This document shows positions 1 through 11,819 of a stretch of 64,000 nt of DNA, one piece after another (the stretch's first letter is position 1; each line of letters starts with the position of its first letter). Location: positions 682,001-746,000 of the forward strand of contig JAZKJV010000681.1 of NCBI GenBank assembly GCA_037367405.1, written 5' to 3'. Origin of the DNA: Ottelia alismoides. Lineage: Eukaryota > Streptophyta > Magnoliopsida > Alismatales > Hydrocharitaceae. The position numbers were made by a program, and so were the translations under genes. The notes under the pieces were generated by a model. The model saw nothing but the letters and a program-made list of their open reading frames with translations, did no database searches and was not told where the DNA came from.

Positions 1-716
1 TGAGGAATACAACGTCTCCAGACACAATCCGGTCCTTCAAAGAAAAGGATCGGATCCTCCCAATGGTAGTGTCTAGCATCTGACTTTAGTCGGTCGATTT
101 GGCTCTTGGGCCAATCCTCGGGAACTTTCTTGAAGACAAGATAGTTCACGATATTGGCGTACCATGGGAGTGAGTCGATAACAAAAATCGACTCGTCAGG
201 GAAGGAGTCTCGAATTGGGGAAACCTCGAAAGTATTAAGATCTTCGAGACGAGAAAGATGATCGGCTACTACGTTCTTCTTTCCAGGTTTATCACGGATA
301 TCCAAATCAAACTCCTGGAGAAGTAAAATCCAATGAAGAAGACGTGCCTTCACGTCCTTCTTCTCCATCAAATATCGTAGTGCTGTGTGGTCTGTGAACA
401 CAGTTACCTTGGATCCGATTAAGTGGGATCTGAATTTGTCCAAGGCAAACACTACCGCAAGCATTTCCTTTTCTGTAATTGTATAGTTACGCTGAGTAGG
501 ATCAAGCACTTTTCTTGCGTAGTGAATTGCAAACGGGACGCCATCTCTTCTTTGTCCCAATACAGCCCCAACAGCATAATCTGAGGCGTCCGTCATGATC
601 TCAAAAGGTAGAGACCAATCTGGGGCTTGTAAGATGGGTGCGTCCATGATCATTCCTTGTAACAGCTTAAAGGCCTCAAGACATTTGTGATCTACAATAA
701 ACTCCATGTCTTTGCC
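1..716 (-). pseudogene. Element A pol, RT end and RNase H, partial
   Basis: This is the direct in-frame continuation of the polymerase frame past a TGA stop at 717-719. The translation includes [20 protein letters not shown] (RNase H start with its first Asp), then [20 protein letters not shown] (catalytic Glu), then [11 protein letters not shown] (third Asp), then an ADHLSRL segment that ends RNase H in Ty3/gypsy elements. RNase H removes the RNA strand of RNA/DNA hybrids during reverse transcription. No second stop was seen on the way to the window edge. The copy is non-functional unless the stop is read through. Confidence 0.85.
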
Positions 717-2852
717 TCAAAGCTCAGTTAGCGGTCGGGCAATCTTAGAAAAATCCTTGATAAATCTTCGATAAAATCCGACATGCCCGAGGAACGACCG
801 CAACTGCCTTACGTTGGTTGGTGGCTGGAGTCGTCTGATCACGTCCACCTTGGCAGGGTCAACCTCCATTCCTCTCTTGGAGATGACATGCCCCAACACT
901 ATGCCCTCCGTCACCATGAAGTGACTTTTCTCCCAAGAGAGCACCAGATTGACCTCACAACATCTTTTGAGGACTCGGTCCAGATTCTTAAGACAGGAAT
1001 CGAAAGAATCGCCGTGGACCGAGAAGTCGTCCATGAAGACTTCCAGGAATTCGCCAACCATTTCGGCGAATACAGCAATCATGCACCTTTGAAAAGTACC
1101 TGGAGCATTGCATAACCCAAAAGGCATGCTCCTGAAAGCATAGGTACCAAAGGGGCATGTAAACGTGGTCTTTTCCTGGTCCTCCGGAGTTATGGCTACT
1201 TGATTGTAGCCCGAGAACCCATCAAGGAAGCAAAAGAATTCTTTCCCCGCTAATCTTTCTAGGATCTGATCAATGAACGGTAGGGGGAAATGATCCTTCT
1301 TTGTCGCAGCATTCAAGCGTCTATAATCCACACAGACGCGCCACGATGTGGGTACTCTCGTCACGATCTCCTCTCCGTCCTCGTTGGTGGTCGTCTGAAT
1401 TCCCGACTTTTTCGGGACAACATGGATTGGGGCCACCCACTTCGAGTCGGAGATTGGGTAAATGAAACCCGCGTCGCACCATTTTTCTATCTCTTTTTTC
1501 ACAACCTCTCGTAAATTTGGATTCAACCGGCGTTGGAATTCACGAGAGGGTTTGGCTTCGTTCTCCAAGTAAATATGGTGCGAACACAGAGCGGGATTTA
1601 TCCCGTGGAGATCGGAAATGCTCCAGCCTATTGCCTTGCGGTTCTTCTCCAGGATCTCTAGCAAGCGAGATTCCTGCTCCTCGGTCAATTGCGAACTGAT
1701 AATGACCGGAAATTTCTTGTCTTGGCCTGCAAGGAAGGCATATTTCAGGGTTGTGGGTAGAGGTTTGAGCTCAGGAATAGTGTGATCGTCTAGAAAGTCT
1801 GGCTCAATCTGATCTGGTTCAGTGTTGCAAGTGGCTGGATCATGTTCTGTAATAGCTGCCACCAAGCGCGGCTCTGGAGTCGGATCGTCAAAAGTTTCCA
1901 TACAATCGGAAAACGCCTCGTCCGACTCGTCATCCTCATCTTCCGATTGTCCTAAGGATGGAAGGACTGACAGGCCCAACTGGGCTTCTACGTCATCAAA
2001 GAAGTAGGGCGATGCAGGCTCAGAGCTGTACTCATTCCTGAGGATCTCGCAGACTGACTCATGCACTGGATCATCTTCAAAGGAGATGGATACATCGATG
2101 TTGGCTGGGTTCTGTCTCCATGGCCTAACTACGTCTACATGCTCACAGTCTGTTCCGGTAGAAGAGTACTCGGTGCTGAATTCGGAGTCCGGTCTCTGCC
2201 ATCTCGCCTGCTTCATCTCAAGTTCCTCATCTCCGCCTGGAGTTTGGAACTGAATCTTCCCATTCTTATAATCAAATAAGGCCCCCGCTGTTCTGAGGAC
2301 GGGCCTACCTAAAATGATCTGGGAATCTCTCCAATTACGAGGGGTTTCCATATCCCGGACAGTGAAGTCCACCATGTATTCTTGCCCCTCGACTTTGATC
2401 ACAATGTTCCTTAACTCTCCTTGGGACCTCTTAGTAGATTTGTCAGCAAACTGCAGAATAGCTCTAGATTTCCTAAGAGGTCCGAGATTAAGCCGCTCAT
2501 AGAGGGCTGTGGGCATCAAGTTGATCGAGGAACCATTGTCCAGGAGAGTGCGTGCAAACGTGATGTCATCAACATGACTCACTACATAATGTGCACCCAT
2601 GTCTCTTCGTTTCCGAGGAAACGAGTTCTTTATTGCACAAGTCGTGGCTACTGATAAAACGTGTTTCTCAACACGGCTTTTGGTCTTCCTGCTAACCCTA
2701 GTAGGTGTGCATCTCACCTTAAGGTATTTTTGGAATGCAGGGGTCATTTCCACGAACTTGTCAAAAGGGATTGTGACCTTGATGTGTTTATTGCAAAATT
2801 CAGCCATCTCAAGGTTATCTTTTTTGGATTTTTTTGATTTTCTTCTTTCCAC
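717..2852 (-). pseudogene. Element A pol: aspartic protease and reverse transcriptase
   Basis: An open frame of 711 codons. Residues about 85-205 form a retropepsin-like protease with the active-site text LLDNGSSINLMP (Asp105). Residues 430-690 form the RT, with the first catalytic Asp in FLDGFSGYNQ (Asp544) and the FMDD box at 606-609. An acidic linker lies between them (about 300-360). The first codon is GTG, not ATG, because the frame is simply the downstream part of a gag-pol polyprotein. It overlaps the gag frame by 38 bases in the +1 register, within an A-rich lysine stretch. The homologous part of element B reads through in one frame, so an indel in A is likelier than programmed shifting. 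A TGA at 717-719 ends the frame before RNase H. Confidence 0.9.
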
Positions 2853-5181
2853 CCTTGAGAGCTTGGGGGAAAGGGATTATTGACTCCAACTCAAGTTCTG
2901 GAACTGAAATATTCTCATTAACCGCTGGAACTGAGTTCTTAACATGACTCTGACTCTGATACAGACTCGGACTTGGACTCTGACCAAAAAGAAAATGCTG
3001 AGGCGAGACCGGTGATGCTTCTTCCGCTTCTTCTGGACAATCCTCCTCAGATGGAGGCGCGGGCTCATCGCTGTCGTCTGACTCTCCGTGGATGTGCGAA
3101 TGCTGCTTCGAGGACTCAGATATCCTCTTCTTTCGCTGGCGGTGGTGGTGGTGATGCTCCTTCTCTTCTTCCTCTAAATTCTCCTCAGATAGATTCTCAG
3201 AGGCTCCTTCCTTCTGTGCCCGTGCCCGATCAGGTATGGTCACGGTCCTTCCGCTCCTGAGGGACATATGATTGACATTATCGTACGAAAGGATCTCATG
3301 TTCAGATAAATAATTATCTGAATAATATACATGATCTCGAGGTCGGTTCTGGCCCTGGTGTACGCTGTTCGGGTTGGCCTGAACCTGTGCGGGAATTGGG
3401 GTCTTTGGCGCCATTTGTTGGTCCTGGGCACGAGAGACCCGATTGATGTCGGTTCTCATGTCCAGGTAGTCATTCTGCATATGTTGGACCCTATCAGACA
3501 GGGTCTGGATCGTCAAGGTGAGGGACTCCAATTCGGTGGGCTGGGCTGGCTGCTGCGTGGATGCGGTCCTGTATTAGCCCTGCTGGCCGTGCCGATACTG
3601 CTGCTGATGGGACGGTGCTGGCCCCTGCTGGTAGGTGCGCTGCTGCGGCTGGTACCCCTGTTCTGGCCTGGACTGGAAGCGCGGGACGGTGACGGGCCTG
3701 GTCTCTTGGTAGACTGGGGATGGGTGGTGTGGCTGATCCTTCCCCATCTCGATTTGCCGGACTATCGGGTCACGGCTATACCAGAGCCCATTGATCTCGT
3801 ATACAGGCGGAGGCTCCTCATATTCCGTTTCCACTGGTGGGGGTGCTTGATGGTTCTGCTGGGTATAAGTCTGATCCCAGCTGCTCTGAGACCCCGGTGT
3901 CTGTTCCTGTACGAGATGGACTCGATGTACAGGTACAGGTGGTGCAGAAGGGGTAGGTAGCTTGATCTTAGCTACCTTTTCAGAGAGTTCCTCCACTTTC
4001 TTTGGAAGGCTCGAAAGAGACTCCATTTCCGCGACTCTCTTGTGGATCTGCTCGACCATGGTAAGCTTGTCGGCAATCATCCCCATGCTGGGGATGAGGT
4101 CCTCAGTCAGATCTGCAACAGTCCTTCTAGTTGTCTCATTGGATAAGATTGAGGGAGACAACTGATAGGCCCTTGTGGCTTATGACCTGCCGGTTTCTGC
4201 CATCTGTTCTAGGATCTTCCATACGGCGTGCCCGTTCTTGTTCAGATAGCTTCCTCCACAGGCGGCGCTGACTAACCCCTGCATCTCTGGGGTTAGACCG
4301 CAGAACAAGGTCTGGACCAAGATCGCCTTCGAAATGCCGTAGCATGGGCATTTCTGTACTAAATCATTGAACCTGTCCCAAGCCTCATGGAAAGGTTCGC
4401 TGGGTCCTTGAGCGAAGCTGGCGATCTTCGTTCTCATCTGGTTGGTTCTACTGAGAGGGTAGAACTTCTTCAAGAAAAGGTCATTGAACTGCATCCAGGT
4501 AGTACATACCACCCCTAAGTTTTTCAACCAATGAGCAGCCTTATCTCCTAAGGCAAACGGGGTGGCCTTCAGCCGGATATAATCTTGGCCAACATTGGGA
4601 TGGCTAAGATTGTTGCATACTAGTTCGAAGTCACGGAGGAAGGTGTATGGTTCTTCACTGAGGTTTCCGTTGAACTTCGGCAGCAGACTGAGGAAGTGGG
4701 GCTTCAGTTCGAATGCCTGGTCGGGAACTGCAAGTGCTAACCAGTTTTGGATCTCGTTCTCCGCCGGGTTGTAGGTATCGACCATTGGTCGGTCGATCCC
4801 TTCAGCTACTATGATCTGTCCCATCCACGCCGTGAGATCTGCATTTTTCTGTTCGGCTTCGGCGAGGCGTCTAAGAATTTGTCGCATCTGGTCCTCATCT
4901 GGCGGCATCTCGCCCTCTAGTTCTGGGGATTGGAAAATAAGATCGGTATTAGAGGGTGAATCCAGGAAGGGATTACCGAGGCAATGGTCTTCCTCGGTAA
5001 TCTGGGAGGAGATAAAAGGGTTGGTTTGAGAGTAACCACCCTGAGCATGAGGGAACCAGGACTCAAGAGGGTCATGAGTCCTGGGTGGTCCAAGGTGCGC
5101 TCGGACCGAGAAAGACGAGTTACTTGGGGGACTCATAGAGAGATCAGTGAATAGCGCGTCGAGATCTCCCCAGTCACTCAT
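2815..5181 (-). pseudogene. Element A gag, interrupted by two in-frame stops
   Basis: One minus-strand frame runs from the ATG at 5181 to the stop at 2815-2817, broken by TAA at 4180-4182 and TAA at 3574-3576. I chose the ATG at 5181 (MSDWGDLDALF), not the one 20 codons upstream, because element B has its own AAGATGTC start at the matching place in the shared leader. The first block has the retrotransposon capsid domain (LPKFNGNLSEEPYTFLRDFE to PEMQGLVSAACGG). The second has a heptad-like coiled coil (KLTMVEQIHKRVAEMESL onward) and a Gln/Pro-rich part. The third is acidic, with a His run and a basic end. Gag forms the particle that packages the element RNA. Confidence 0.88.
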
Positions 5182-6563
5182 CTTGATGAAGCGAGAAGAA
5201 GATAGGATTTTACTCCTACCTGAAGCAAGCAAAAAGAACAATCCAAGACCCTGGGTTCACACTCAACACAGTGAAGGACTCGAAGTCGAGTCCAATTAAT
5301 CTTGTAGTTTTTAAGTGTGATATTCAAGCAAATTAGCAAGGATTACGCGGCCTAAAGGGAAGTCGGCTCAGAGCCGGATGCGTCTTCCCTGTTTATCCTG
5401 TCGCCTAAAATACCGTCGCTCCTTCCTTTCTTCGCTCCTATCCCAAGCCGATGGATTCAGCGACCACGCCCCTATCTACCTGCAAGCAGGCGGAGGCTGA
5501 CAAGGCCGGAACTTCACCCCGGGGGGTTACTGGCAGCTTATCGCAAAGTACCGCAATTTCGCCCCTATCTACCTGAGACAGGCGGAGGCTACTTGGTACT
5601 AGTCAAAGAATCTGAAATTATCCGGCTTGTGATATTTGCTAGGATCAGATAGAACGTGATATGGAAGACGGGGATTTGGGCTCTACCTTAGGGTGTTCAC
5701 ACACACTCAGGTACCCTCACTCAGCCTGAAAACAAGGTCGGGGATTAATCTCCCGCAAACAATTTTCAAATTTTATTCTCTCTTTTTTTTTGGTCAATAC
5801 TGTTAGCAGTCCCGATTTTAAAGTTAAGTTATCACTTTAATTAGTCCACCACAAAGCACGCCTATCGGACAGTCCTAATTTCCTGTTTAATTTAAGTGAG
5901 AAAATCAGAGGGGGAAATCGAGAAAAGCCGATGCAAGTTGAAATCGATGATGCGTATGCTGAGTAGAGAATACTTACAGTGATCCCTTCGCTTTTTTATG
6001 CAGGATGCAATACAGAATTGAAATCTTTTTACTCTACATGCAAATGCAAGTGATGAAAAGCCGCTCCTAGACAGGCAGTTCTATTAGCGTGAAGAATAGT
6101 TTAATTTTGACTAAGTACTGCGGTCTAGGTGCGTCTTTTAAGTGTATTGTGTGGTCCTATTGATTACGAGCACAAACAAGTCCTAGAGTGGCTCGAGGAG
6201 CCGCTAGTGCAAGCTAAGTTACAATTCACCCACACAGCACACGGGACACAGTTTTACTATCTTTACACGCGCGAGATCCCAAACGGGAACCGCTGGAAAT
6301 GATGCGAAAGAAAAAGAAATAAAATAAAATGTAATTACAAAGCCTCTCTTTCACTCAAAAATTTAAATGCTAAGTCCTCGAAGCGTCGCCGACTCCTCGC
6401 GGTCCTCGCACAAAAAATAATTGGAGGTCAGAGAGTTACATAAAAATAAAATAATGCAAAAATAAATGAGAGAAAATAATTACAAGAAAACCGGGGGTCA
6501 GACTACCCGGGGAAGGAAAATCACACACTCAAAAATTTGCTAAAATTTAACCTAAGCCGTGCC
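5182..6563 (-). other. Element A 5' leader, non-coding
   Basis: This lies between the primer site and the gag start and has no convincing reading frame. The part next to gag (about 5245-5620) is rich in short inverted repeats and is nearly the same as the leader of element B at about 28050-28430. Another shared block around 6120-6230 carries the text CTCGAGGAGCCGCTAG. Leaders of LTR elements hold packaging and dimerisation signals; assigning that role here is inference. Confidence 0.75.
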
Positions 6564-6581
6564 TCCCTAGCAACGACGCCA
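6564..6581 (-). other. Element A primer binding site (tRNA-Asp type)
   Basis: The minus strand reads TGGCGTCGTTGCTAGGGA, three bases after the LTR end TTATCA. It matches the 3' end complement of plant tRNA-Asp (TGGCGCCGTTGCCGGGGA) except at three positions. The tRNA would prime minus-strand DNA synthesis. Athila elements commonly use this tRNA. Confidence 0.88.
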
Positions 6582-6584
6582 TTT

Positions 6585-9500
6585 TGATAAGCCGCAAGTA
6601 CCCTTTGTTAATTCGGTCCAATTAATGTCCAAATTACTTAATGTGTTTCGTTGCAGTCGGATACGAGGGGTTAATCAAAAACCACTTATCGATTAATGTG
6701 AAGTTAATTTTAAGCGGCAATTTTTTTACTTGGTGGAGTCCAAGGTCGATCTCAGGGAGGCATCTGTCTCCTTAGGTGGATTTAAGCAAGGATCCAAGTG
6801 TTTATTTTCGAGGAGTATTTTTTTTGTCTTTTTTTTTATGCAGACTTATGCAGACACTACATGACAATTTAATGTTCAATTTAATTATGATATCAAATGA
6901 AGTCCAAAAATTATGAAAATTGACCAGTTGATTAATGAGGATGAAAATGACCTACATTAATTTTTTTGGAATTTTTCGACACTAAATAAATTTACTGTGA
7001 ATTTAATAAACAGACAGGGTGATTTTCAGTATTTAATTTTTAATAAATAGCAAATCACAATTTTTTTCAAGAACTAAAATTATCCTAGGTGGCTCTAATA
7101 ATAAGGGACCTAGGAAAATTAACAGAACTTAATTTCACTGTGAAATGAATTAATTAAAATTAATCTAAGAAAATCACTTAATAATTTATTTAGGCCTCGA
7201 TATGCATGCAAATGCTATGAAATTTTTGTGGTATGTTAAAAATGATGTCCTTAAGCTACTGTGAATGTTTGATGAATTTTGGAAGCACAAAGAATTAACT
7301 ATAAATCAAAAGGTGTCACTGGGCAAAATATGTCAACAATTCACCAATTAATTCATTAATAATTCAACTGAACTTACAAAAATAGGACACGTGTACCAAT
7401 AGACAGAGGACAAAATTCTCAACAAAATGCAATTTTTAAAATTTCAAGATGATGTAAAATGCAAATCTTGGGATGCGTGCAAACACAGGGGTGTAAATGC
7501 AATACAGGAAATTAAAATTACAATAAGCAAATATGCAGACAGGGACTAAAATGCAATTACCTATAATGTGGGGGACTCTTGTGCAAAATCTCCACTAGGC
7601 ACGTGCTCCTCACGTGGGGTCTGCTTCACAGGGACCTTTTTGCAAATTTGGAAAGCTCCAGGGGCCTCGGTGCAAAATACCCAGGCCGCACATGCTCCTC
7701 ACGTGGGCGGCCTAGGCTCGGAAGGCTGCGGCGGCTCGGAGCGAGGTCCGGGCGCTCTGGAGGTCCGGAGCGAGGCTCGGTGTAGCCTCGGGTTGTCCGA
7801 GCCTAGGCTTGGGGTCGAGGCTCGGTCTTCGTCGACGTGGCGGGCTGCGGGCCTTTGGATCAAGATCGATCCAAAGGTTGGCGGTGAAGACGCGTGGCGA
7901 GGTGAGGACCCGTCAGATCTGGGGAGCGATCGACGGTTGAGAACGACCGCGGTGAGGGGACACGTGGCGAGGTGAGGGTCGTTCGATCGGGTGATCGAAC
8001 GGCAGCTGCTCGTCCGCTCCGACGATCCTCCGCCGCCTGCGGAGGAGAAGGCGGGGCTCCGGCGATCGGGCTGTAGCTCCGCCCATCCTTCCTCGTGTCG
8101 CTGACGCTCTCCGGCTTGTCGGAGATAGCCCGGAAGCTGCGCGGAGTGAAGGCGGTGATGCTGGTGGTTTCAGGATCGCCGGAGAGCGGCCCGGTGTCGA
8201 TGTTGATGAAGCTCGATGGCGTCTCCGGCGAGCTTCCGTTCAATGAGAAGCTAAGTACCTGCAGGGGGTTAGAGGAGATAGCCGAAGCGTGCGCGTGCTC
8301 GTAGAGAGATGTAGGTGGTCGGCGAGGCCTACGGCGTGAAGGAGGACGTCTGGAGATGAGCTCCGGCCAAATGGCGGAGCTGATGATCGGAATAGTGCGA
8401 GAGGCATCTTCGGAGGTCGTGAATGGTGTTGCGAGGATGAGAGCTTCGACGCGAAGCTCGTCGAGATGGATTGGAGGCGAGAAGGTGGCCGGTGGAGGCG
8501 AATAAAATGGGAGAAAATCAAGGAAAAATAAGAGGAAGATCGGAGGAAGAATGGAGGAATCTACCTGGGAAATGGAGCTCAGGTTTGAGCTCCAGGTCGT
8601 CGCTCGAAGGTCGGTAGGTGGCCTGAGCTCACGCAGCTCGCGGACGGAGGCTGCAGCACGGCGGTGGCGGCTGTGGATCTCGCCGGAGTCGAATCCCTTC
8701 GTCGCTCGATGAATCACCTAATTGCTGTCACCAACTGAAGGATCAGAGCTCGGGGATACTCTCTGGAGTGGCGGATAGGGGTGAAGTCGGCCGTGGTGGC
8801 GTATTTATAAGTTGAAGTTGGTGGCAGTGTTGGCGACGAGGCGAGTTTCGAGGGCGACGTGGAGCTTCTATGGTGGAGGTGGTGGAGCGTGAGGGAGCTG
8901 GCGAGGGAGAGGGATGAGTGGGGTTCATCGTGGGGGTGTCAGCGGTGGGAGAGGGTGGCTGACGTGCAACCGGAAATAGAAAGGGGGCGCCCCTCCCGCA
9001 AGGCAAGGGACGTGGGAGAGAGGGGCGCCCAGAGGTAGGAGATGAGGTCTCCACCGTTGGATCTTGTGATCCAACGGTGGGGATCAAGGTGTGGTGGGCG
9101 GGTAGGATGAGATCGGGGGCTCGGAGATGATGAGCTGTGGTGGCGCCATGTGGCGAGCTGCGGGCGAAGCGCGAGCGGGCGGCCTGGATGAGGAGATGGA
9201 GCTGATCAAAGGGCCGAGATTCGCTGGAAGAAGGGCGGCTGCGATGGAGAGATCAAGGGTCTGATCAAGCGGCGTAGATGCTGCCACGTGGAGGGCTCAG
9301 GTGAAGGCGCTAGTGTGCGGCGTAGATTAAGCAGGAGAAGATCTGATGGCCCAGGCAAAGGGCGTGCGTGGAAAAGGCTGGGCCGTTGGATCTGAAGCGA
9401 GATCCAACGGCTGAGGACGCAGGCGGATGGGGCGAGGGGAAGCGGGCTGCATGGCACAACCAGAGGGTGCCACGTGGCCTGCTGTGAGTGGCTGAAATAA

Positions 9501-10096
9501 GATACACGTGTAGAGAGAAGAGGGGACCAAATTTGGAAAAACTCAAAACATGAAAGTTGTAGATCTCGATGAGATCTACAAGTTTCATGTTGACCAAAGA
9601 CGGAGATGAGGTCAAATTTGATACATAAATACAAGGATACATAGATATACATATATAGTATACAAAGTGGCCCAAAAACCCAACTTTCTCATACGAGCTC
9701 CAAATTCAATGAAATTAGTCTCATTTTGAAGGTCTTTTAATATGTAGTATTCTAAGAGTAAGACCCAATTCGGAGTTTGTATGAGGCCTTTATGTGTATT
9801 TTAGTGTACCAAGGGCCTAGGGCTTTATTGACTAATTTACAAGGGGGATTTTTGGCATTCTTCCCTATATTATCAACTAAGGAGTATATATTTATAGAGA
9901 AGAGGTTATTTTAGGGATTGGGTATTTTACAAGGGATCTTGGCTTCTTATTTAAATGCAAATGAGCTGCTAAAATGTATGATTTATGACTGCATGCATGA
10001 GTGCTATTTATGCAATATAAAAGGAAATATGCATCTATTTTCTCGGGAACAAGGCTCTATTTTTGACTTTTGAAGTGATGAATCACAGATTCATCA
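6585..10096 (-). repeat. Element A 5' LTR, 3512 bp
   Basis: The minus strand starts TGATGAATCTGTGATTC at 10096 and ends GCTTATCA at 6585. Both ends agree with the LTR ends of elements B, C and E. The first 500 bases are AT-rich. A 37-base near-palindrome (TGAAAGTTGTAGATCTC arm) is at 9551-9587. A GC-rich core spans about 7570-9480, and the rest is AT-rich. The long frames in the GC-rich core on both strands are compositional and are not called as genes. Confidence 0.9.
8802..8809 (-). promoter_or_regulatory. TATA box of element A LTR promoter
   Basis: The minus strand reads TTATAAATACGCC about 1.29 kb from the LTR start, at the entry to the GC-rich core. Elements E and B have a TATA-like motif at about 1.1-1.2 kb. 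A candidate splice donor CAGGTAG follows 235 bases downstream (8562-8567). Confidence 0.55.
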
Positions 10097-10238
10097 ATTA
10101 ATGACTTCTCTTTCTTTGGAAAATCATAACAATTCGAAACGAAGTCCGATTCACACGAAATAAATTTCGTTGGTTTTCTCTTGACGAGCCCGATCTTATT
10201 ATACAGGATCCGAGATATGCCAAGTTCAAGGCTTTACA
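10097..10238 (-). repeat. Element D 3' LTR, first 142 bp only
   Basis: It starts TGTAAAGCCTTG at 10238 and matches 17858-17999 base for base apart from a few changes. It stops exactly where element A's LTR begins. The rest should lie beyond the left window edge, on the other side of element A. Confidence 0.85.
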
Positions 10239-10382
10239 ATTATAACAACCTTAAAGGAAGTCTCGTCCTCGAGACTAGAAATGCAGGCATAACAACCTTA
10301 AAGAGGATTGAAATCATAACAACCTTAAAGAGAATGAACGTCATGTCATTTAAAATGAACATATACATAATACATAATGTTA

Positions 10383-11756
10383 TCATTTAAACAAGTATGG
10401 GTATTTCTCTCTCATTTCTACCTCAGGTTCCCATGTGGCTTCTTCAAACTCTTGGTTTCGCCACAATACTTTAACTAGAGGCACCTCTTTGTTTCTCAAC
10501 TTCTTGATATCCCTTTCAAGTATTTGCACAGGTATCTCTTGGTATGTCAAGTCTGGCTCAACATGTAAATCATCATAACTTATCTTATGCTCTGAATCCC
10601 TAATGTACTTTCTCAGATTTGATACATGAAATACATCATGTATTGCCGAAAGATGTGGAGGAAGTGCAAGTCTATAGGCAACTTTTCCAATCCGTTGAAT
10701 AATTTCAAAGGGACCCACGAACCTGGGTGCTAACTTCCCACGCAAGCCAAACCTCTGAACACCCTTCATAGGTGATACTTTGAGAAATACAAAGTCACCT
10801 ACCTCAAATTCAAGGTCTCTTCGCCTGGTATCACTATAACTTTTCTGGCGACTCTGGGCAGTTAATAGTCTTTTTCTAGCAAGTTCTACAGCTTCCCGTG
10901 TCTCCTGAAGTCTATCTGAATCATAAAGGTTCTTTATTCCGACCTCTTGCCAACACAAAGGAGTAGTACACCTTCGTCCATATAGAGCTTCAAATGGTGC
11001 CATACCAATACTTGTATGGTAACTATTATTGTAGGTGAATTCTACAAGAGACAAATGTTTAATCCACGATCCCTTCCATTCTAAGGCACATGCTCGTAGC
11101 ATATCCTCTAGTGTCTGAATCGTACGTTCTGACTGACCATCTATTTGCGGATGATATGTTGTACTCAAGCATAGTTGTGTACCTAAGGCTTTCATGAAGT
11201 TCTTCAAATAGTGTGAGGTGAATCGTGAATCTCGATCAGAAACTACTTCCTTCGGGATACCATGGAGGCGAATCACATGTGTAATATATAACTCAGCCAG
11301 CTGGTCTGGAGTGAATGATAAGCTTATCGGAATGAAGTGTGCTACCTTTGTCAGAGGATCTATTATAACCCAGATACTATCTTTACTACCAGTCGTCTGA
11401 GGTAAGCCAGTAACGAAATCCATGGAAATGCTTTCCCGTTTCCATTCAGGTATAGGGAGGGATTGCAATAATCCTGGTGGCTTTTGGTGTGAAGCCTTTA
11501 CTTGCTGGCAAGTGAAACATGAATTCACAAACTCAGCAACATCTTTCTTCATTCCCGGCCACCAAAAGTTTGAATGAAGACTCTTATACATCTTCGTAAT
11601 TCCTGGATGAATAGATAATCTAGAACAATGAGCTTCTCGTAAGATGTCTTTCCTTAGTTCAGGTGTGTTTGGTACACAAACTCTGTGATGATTATACAGT
11701 AAACCATCTTGTATCTGGAATCCCTCTATCTCATTCTTCTCAAGTTGTTGTTTCAA
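10383..11756 (-). pseudogene. Element D1 integrase with chromodomain
   Basis: This frame of 457 codons continues in frame from the RT/RNase H frame, separated by one TGA at 11820-11822 that is CGA in copy D2. Residues 43-83 hold the HHCC zinc site (H43, H50, C80, C83). The catalytic triad is visible as D113 (SMDFVTGLP), D174 (VVSDRDSRF) and E210 (DGQSE). Residues about 405-457 are a chromodomain ([16 protein letters not shown]), the mark of chromoviruses. Integrase inserts the DNA copy, and the chromodomain is thought to guide it to marked chromatin. This module itself has no break. Confidence 0.9.
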
Positions 11757-11819
11757 GTCTTTAAGGACTGGATCATCCTCCCGTCCTTTCTTTATTTTAT
11801 CCCATATTTCTGGTTTGTA

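Larger units (their letters stand above)
1..10096 (-). mobile_element. Element A: Athila-type Ty3/gypsy retrotransposon, left end outside window
   Basis: On the minus strand the order is 5' LTR (6585-10096), tRNA-Asp primer site, leader, gag, protease, RT and the start of RNase H. Integrase and the 3' LTR would lie left of base 1. The RT motif FMDDFSVHGDSFDSC and the text RSFLGHVGFYRRFIKDFSKIARPLT match the Athila lineage as I know it. The LTR begins TGATGAATC at 10096 and is directly followed by Tekay-type LTR sequence, so A inserted into element D. The right-hand target copy should be 10097-10101 (ATTAA); the left copy cannot be seen. Confidence 0.9.

Noticed and set aside
7860..8717. Minus-strand frame of 285 codons and its plus-strand overlaps in the element A LTR
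   Set aside because: It lies wholly in the GC-rich LTR core, is open on both strands because stops are rare in GC-rich DNA, is Ser/Arg/Pro-biased, and has no counterpart at the same place in other LTRs.
1..10096. Element A as an intact, possibly active retrotransposon
   Set aside because: Two in-frame stops in gag, a frame change before pol and a TGA before RNase H make this copy defective, whatever lies outside the window.
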